A stretch of DNA of 64,000 nucleotides from Arthrobacter sp. OAP107 (GTDB taxonomy: Bacteria; Actinomycetota; Actinomycetes; Actinomycetales; Micrococcaceae). The stretch's first letter is position 1, and every line of letters starts with the position of its first letter. The notes beneath the pieces are model-generated. The model made no database searches. It was given only the letters and a program-made list of their open reading frames with translations, and was not told the origin of the DNA. The DNA lies in assembly GCF_040546765.1 (NCBI RefSeq), contig NZ_JBEPOK010000001.1, positions 3,658,001-3,722,000 of the forward strand, in the 5' to 3' direction. Below are positions 60,402 through 64,000 of the stretch, one piece after another. A program made the position numbers and the translations under genes.

Positions 60402-60477
60402 GAAACAATGCCGTGATGCAGAAGTTAAGTTCACGAAACAAACGGGAAACTGAAGCGAAACTGCGCCTCCCTAGTCT
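60402..60477 (+). promoter_or_regulatory. nirB promoter with six GlnR-like half-sites
   Basis: GAAAC, GTGAT, GTTAA, GAAAC, GAAAC, GAAAC at perfect 11-bp spacing (starting at 60402, 60413, 60424, 60435, 60446, 60457). Ten bases later comes TAGTCT (60472-60477), then GGA. Predicted transcription start near 60484, consistent with the GTG start at 60527. No -35 box is visible. Confidence 0.65.
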
Positions 60478-60526
60478 GGATGGACAAGCTGCAGAGCACC
60501 GTCTGCGGCCCAGCGAAAGGCCCACA

Positions 60527-63187
60527 GTGACCGAACAGACTTCAACCTCATCGACTCCGCGCCGCATCGTGGTCGCCGGCGGCGGCCCTGCAGCCCACCG
60601 TTTTGCGGACGCAATGCATGCCCGTGGCCTCGATGGCTGGCATGTCACGGTCCTCACTGAGGAAGCCCACCTCCCCTACGACCGCGTCGCGCTCTCCAAG
60701 GCCCTCACCGACATGGACTACGACCTCACCCTGGGTGAGGCCGCCATGTGGGACCACGCCAACGTGGAGCTGAAGACCGGCGAGCGCGTAGTCAAGATCA
60801 ATGCCGGAGCCAAGACGGTGGAAACCGCTGCCGGCAACACCTATGAATACGACGAACTGGTAGTCGCGACCGGTTCGAATGCAGCCCGCCTGCCAATCCC
60901 CGGCGCCGAGCTAACGCACGTGTACCGCACGCTTGAAGACGTCTGGGCCATTAACAAGGCCATCGCCGAGCTCACGGAAAAGCTCGGCCGCAAGGTCAAC
61001 GCCGTCACCATCGGTGGCGGCCTCCTCGGCCTCGAGTCCGCGGCCGGCACGGAGCAGCTCGGAGCCAACCCGATCGTCATTGACGGTTCGCAGTGGCTGA
61101 TGGCCACGCAGCTCGACGAAGGAGCGGGCCAGGCAATGGGCCGGCTCATCAAGGCCAAGGGGTTTGAAGTCCACGGCGGCGTTTTCCCATCCGAAGTCCT
61201 CTCCGACGGCGAGGGCCAGGTCACGGGCGTCCTCATGGCCGACGGCCGCATCATCGAAGCCGACATGGTGATCGTCGCCATCGGCGTCCGGCCCCGCGAC
61301 GAACTCTTCCGCGCTGCCGAGGGCGAGGAGCAGTTGTTCAGCCTCGGCCAGCGCGGCGGCGTGGTCATCAACGACTACTGCGCCACCGAAGTGCCGGGCA
61401 TCTGGGCCATTGGTGAGGTAGCCAACTTCGGCGGCATGTGCCTGGGCCTGGTGGCGCCCGCCAACACCATGGCAGAGATCGTGGCCGACCGCCTGCACGG
61501 CGGGGATGCTACCTTCCCCGGCTTCGACACCGCCACCAAGCTCAAGCTGTCCGGCGTGGATGTAGCCAGCTTCGGCGACGCCTTCGCAAAGACCGAACAC
61601 GCCCTCGAAATCGTCTACGCCGACCCCGCCCGCGGCGTCTACCAGAAGATTGTCACCACGGACGACGCCAAGACCCTCCTGGGCGGCATCTTCGTGGGCG
61701 ACGCCTCGCCGTACATGAGCCTTCGCCCGCTGCTGGGGCGCGAACTTCCCGCCGAACCCGGTGCGTTCCTCAGCGCTGCCGGCGGCGGCGACGCCCCCGA
61801 AACCGAACTGCCGGACGACGCCACCCTGTGCTCCTGCAACAACGTCACCGCAGGCTCCATCCGCGACGCCATCAACGGCTGCGGCGCCTGCGAAGGCAAC
61901 GCCCCCGTCCAGGAACTCGGCGAACTCAAGGGCTGCACCCGAGCCGGAACCCAGTGCGGTTCCTGCGTGCCGATGCTGAAGAAGCTGCTGGAAACCGAAC
62001 TGACCAAGTCCGGCGTCGAGGTTTCCAAGGCCCTGTGCGAGCACATCGAGCTGTCCCGCCAGGAACTGTTCGACGCCATCCGCGTCCTGGAACTGACCTC
62101 CTTCGAAGAGATCATGGCCAAGTACGGCACCGGCGCAGGCTGCGACATCTGCAAGCCGACCATCGCCAACATCCTGGCCAGCCAGAACAGCAACTACGTC
62201 CTGGACGCCGGCCGCGGCACCCTGCAGGACACCAACGACCGCGCCCTGGCCAACATGCAGAAGGACGGCACCTACTCGGTGGTCCCCCGGATCGCCGGCG
62301 GTGAGATCACCCCGAAGAAGCTCGGCGTCATCGCCGCCGTCGCCGAAAAGTACAACCTGTACACCAAGATCACCGGCGGCCAGCGCATCGACATGTTCGG
62401 TGCCCGGCTGGAGCAGCTGCCCGAAATCTGGAAGGAACTGGTGGACGCCGGTTTTGAGTCCGGCCAGGCCTACGGCAAGAGCCTGCGCACGGTGAAGTCC
62501 TGCGTCGGGTCAACCTGGTGCCGCTTCGGTGTCCAGGACTCGGTGGCCATGGCCATCCAGCTTGAGCTCCGCTACCGCGGCCTCCGCAGCCCGCACAAGC
62601 TCAAGATGGGCGTCTCCGGCTGCGCCCGCGAGTGTGCCGAGGCCCGCGGCAAGGACGTCGGCGTGATCGCCACCGCCGACGGCTGGAACCTGTACGTCGG
62701 CGGCAACGGCGGTGCCACCCCGGCCCACGCCCAGCTCCTCGCCAAGGACCTGGATGACGAGACCCTGATCAAGTACATCGACCGCTACTTCATGTACTAC
62801 ATCCGCACCGCCGACCGCCTGCAGCGCACCGCGCGCTGGCAGGAGGAGCTCGACGGCGGCATCAAGCACGTCGAGGACGTGGTGGTCAAGGACACCCTGG
62901 GCATCGCCGAGGAGCTCGAGGCGGCCATGGCCAAGCACGTCGACACCTACGTCGACGAGTGGGCAGACACCCTGAAGGACCCCGAGCGCCTGCGCCGGTT
63001 CCGCTCCTTCGTCAACGCCCCTGACCAGAAGGACGACTCCATCACCTTCGTCCCGGACGAGCGCGGCCAGATGCGCCCGGCAACGGCAGAGGAGAAGGCG
63101 CTAGCCGTTCAGCAGCCAGTGCTGATCGGGGCCTCCATTCCTATGCGGCCCTCCACACCGGAACTGCTTGACGAGAACGAGGTATAG
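60527..63187 (+). CDS. nirB: Nitrite reductase large subunit
   Basis: 886 residues; NADH-dependent siroheme nitrite reductase, six electrons to ammonia, in the cytoplasm. Order: FAD/NAD domain (IVVAGGGPAAHRFADAM; NAVTIGGGLLGLESAAG), a BFD-like [2Fe-2S] module (LCSCNNVTAGSI and GTQCGSC), then ferredoxin-like repeats and the siroheme/[4Fe-4S] site with Cys659, Cys665, Cys699 and Cys703 (SCVGSTWC; SGCAREC). GTG at 60527 with AAAGG seven bases upstream is preferred; the longer frame starts inside the regulatory array. The methyltransferase gene that supplies siroheme begins three bases after its stop. Confidence 0.96.
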   Translation: MTEQTSTSSTPRRIVVAGGGPAAHRFADAMHARGLDGWHVTVLTEEAHLPYDRVALSKALTDMDYDLTLGEAAMWDHANVELKTGERVVKINAGAKTVETAAGNTYEYDELVVATGSNAARLPIPGAELTHVYRTLEDVWAINKAIAELTEKLGRKVNAVTIGGGLLGLESAAGTEQLGANPIVIDGSQWLMATQLDEGAGQAMGRLIKAKGFEVHGGVFPSEVLSDGEGQVTGVLMADGRIIEADMVIVAIGVRPRDELFRAAEGEEQLFSLGQRGGVVINDYCATEVPGIWAIGEVANFGGMCLGLVAPANTMAEIVADRLHGGDATFPGFDTATKLKLSGVDVASFGDAFAKTEHALEIVYADPARGVYQKIVTTDDAKTLLGGIFVGDASPYMSLRPLLGRELPAEPGAFLSAAGGGDAPETELPDDATLCSCNNVTAGSIRDAINGCGACEGNAPVQELGELKGCTRAGTQCGSCVPMLKKLLETELTKSGVEVSKALCEHIELSRQELFDAIRVLELTSFEEIMAKYGTGAGCDICKPTIANILASQNSNYVLDAGRGTLQDTNDRALANMQKDGTYSVVPRIAGGEITPKKLGVIAAVAEKYNLYTKITGGQRIDMFGARLEQLPEIWKELVDAGFESGQAYGKSLRTVKSCVGSTWCRFGVQDSVAMAIQLELRYRGLRSPHKLKMGVSGCARECAEARGKDVGVIATADGWNLYVGGNGGATPAHAQLLAKDLDDETLIKYIDRYFMYYIRTADRLQRTARWQEELDGGIKHVEDVVVKDTLGIAEELEAAMAKHVDTYVDEWADTLKDPERLRRFRSFVNAPDQKDDSITFVPDERGQMRPATAEEKALAVQQPVLIGASIPMRPSTPELLDENEV

Positions 63188-63189
63188 GC

Positions 63190-64000
63190 ATGCAGCTCAG
63201 CATTGATCTCACCGGCCGCGACGTCCTGGTCACCGGCTCCGATTTCGCCGCCCGCCAGGCCGTCCGCCGCTACGAGTCAGCCGGCGCCGTCGTCTCCCGC
63301 CTCAGCACCCCGCAGGGTGCCGGGCACGACGGCCCGCTGCCCGAGCGCCCGTTCCTGGTCGCGGCCGTCGACGACGGCCAGGCCGGCTGGGAACCGCTGC
63401 TGGACCGCTGCCGCGCCGCCGGCATTCCGGTGGCTGCCGAACCGGCCGCCGGCCGGGCCGGCCACGTCACGCTGGTTGGCGGCGGCCCGGGCACCGGCGA
63501 GCTGCTGACCGTGGCGGCCGTCAAGGCCCTGCGTGATGCCGACGTCGTGTTCTACGACCGGCTGGCCCCGTACCAGGAGCTGGCGTCCCTCACCTCCGCC
63601 GAACTGGTCGACGTCGGAAAGCGCCCGGGACACCACAAGGTGAGCCAGGGCGACATCGAGAAGCTCATGGTCGCCTCGGCCCTGGAAGGCAACAACGTGG
63701 TCCGGCTCAAGGGTGGCGACCCGTACGTCTTCGGCCGCGGCGGCGAGGAAGTGGCGTCCTGCGTCGCCGCCGGCGTCCCCGTCCGCGTCATTTCCGGTGT
63801 CACCAGCGCCATCTCCGTGCCGGCCGCCGCCGGGATCCCCGTGACGCACCGTGAAGTCAGCCACATGTTCACGGTTGTGTCCGGCCACGCGCCGCTCAGC
63901 GAGAAGGAACTCACGCACCTGGCCGGTCTGGGCGGAACGATCGTGGTGCTGATGGGCATCGGCACGCTGCACCACCTCGCCGCAGGCCTGCGCCGTGCCG
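63190..64000 (+). CDS. Uroporphyrinogen-III C-methyltransferase (3' end missing)
   Basis: At least 270 residues, open to the window edge. The SUMT domain begins near residue 97 with GHVTLVGGGPGTGELLTVAA, followed by VRLKGGDPYVFGRGGEE (SAM-binding). It makes precorrin-2 for siroheme, the NirB cofactor, which fits its place two bases after the nirB stop. The N-terminal ~95 residues (DVLVTGSDFAARQAVRRYES) look like a shortened precorrin-2 dehydrogenase Rossmann domain: the glycine loop is altered to GSD and the domain's second half is missing, so a bifunctional CysG activity is unlikely. ATG at 63190. Confidence 0.9.
   Translation, partial: MQLSIDLTGRDVLVTGSDFAARQAVRRYESAGAVVSRLSTPQGAGHDGPLPERPFLVAAVDDGQAGWEPLLDRCRAAGIPVAAEPAAGRAGHVTLVGGGPGTGELLTVAAVKALRDADVVFYDRLAPYQELASLTSAELVDVGKRPGHHKVSQGDIEKLMVASALEGNNVVRLKGGDPYVFGRGGEEVASCVAAGVPVRVISGVTSAISVPAAAGIPVTHREVSHMFTVVSGHAPLSEKELTHLAGLGGTIVVLMGIGTLHHLAAGLRRA

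Noticed and set aside
60413..60526. Upstream extension of the nirB frame
   Set aside because: It would start inside the GlnR-like array and before the predicted transcription start; GTG at 60527 has a ribosome binding site.

Overview
The window is a GC-rich actinobacterial chromosome segment. Gene content, GTG/TTG starts, leaderless promoters and gene order point to the Micrococcaceae (Arthrobacter/Pseudarthrobacter type); this is inference, as no marker gene fixes the species. Coding density is very high: no gene-free stretch exceeds 300 bp, and no rRNA, tRNA, CRISPR, transposase or phage gene was seen.

Layout. 1-1.8 kb: a CitA/DcuS-type sensor kinase (cut by the window edge) and its response regulator. 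1.9-6.9 kb: RidA, a GNAT acetyltransferase, a cupin, an inositol-phosphatase-family enzyme and NAD-dependent DNA ligase. 6.9-29.4 kb: a 22.5 kb minus-strand gene run, the most striking part of the window. Read in transcription order it encodes a 2034-residue membrane-anchored Ig-like/fibronectin-III giant, a MoxR ATPase, a DUF58 protein, a transglutaminase-fold membrane protein without the catalytic Cys, a zinc-ribbon/RDD/FHA protein, a PP2C phosphatase, a zinc-ribbon/FHA protein, a Ser/Thr kinase, an FHA-like protein, a 1490-residue EssC/EccC-like FtsK/SpoIIIE ATPase with its own FHA domain, and a Pro/Ala-rich membrane protein. Many junctions are ATGA/GTGA overlaps. It resembles the kinase-FN3-AAA (PFNA) cluster of bifidobacteria joined to a type VII secretion-like motor, with no WXG100 gene in sight.

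29.7-33.5 kb: class III adenylate cyclase, PH-domain membrane protein and biotin ligase in one overlapping operon, then an SDR. 33.7-46.5 kb: acyl-CoA carboxylase beta and epsilon, a DUF885 peptidase-like protein, a dicarboxylate/amino-acid symporter, an alpha/beta hydrolase, a secreted protein, a TetR-MMPL pair, Maf and the biotinylated alpha subunit. The birA/accD/accE/maf/accA order is the one known from mycobacteria, opened by about 8.5 kb of other genes. 46.6-53.5 kb: an MHS-family transporter and a narK-nasA-nasB nitrate assimilation operon. 53.7-59.9 kb: two unknown proteins, a flavoprotein quinone reductase (LpdA type), purine nucleoside phosphorylase, an Rrf2 regulator and a phosphosugar mutase. 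59.9-64 kb: nirD, divergent nirB, and a uroporphyrinogen methyltransferase running off the end.

Regulation. narK, nirB and nirD each have an 11-bp-phased row of GlnR-like half-sites that ends in GAAAC, then exactly 10 bp, then a TANNNT -10 box. Both acyl-CoA carboxylase loci carry a TGTAG-N5-CTACA element. Thirteen genes have TANNNT six or seven bases before the start codon, as expected for leaderless mRNAs. Three families of palindromic intergenic repeats sit at gene ends.
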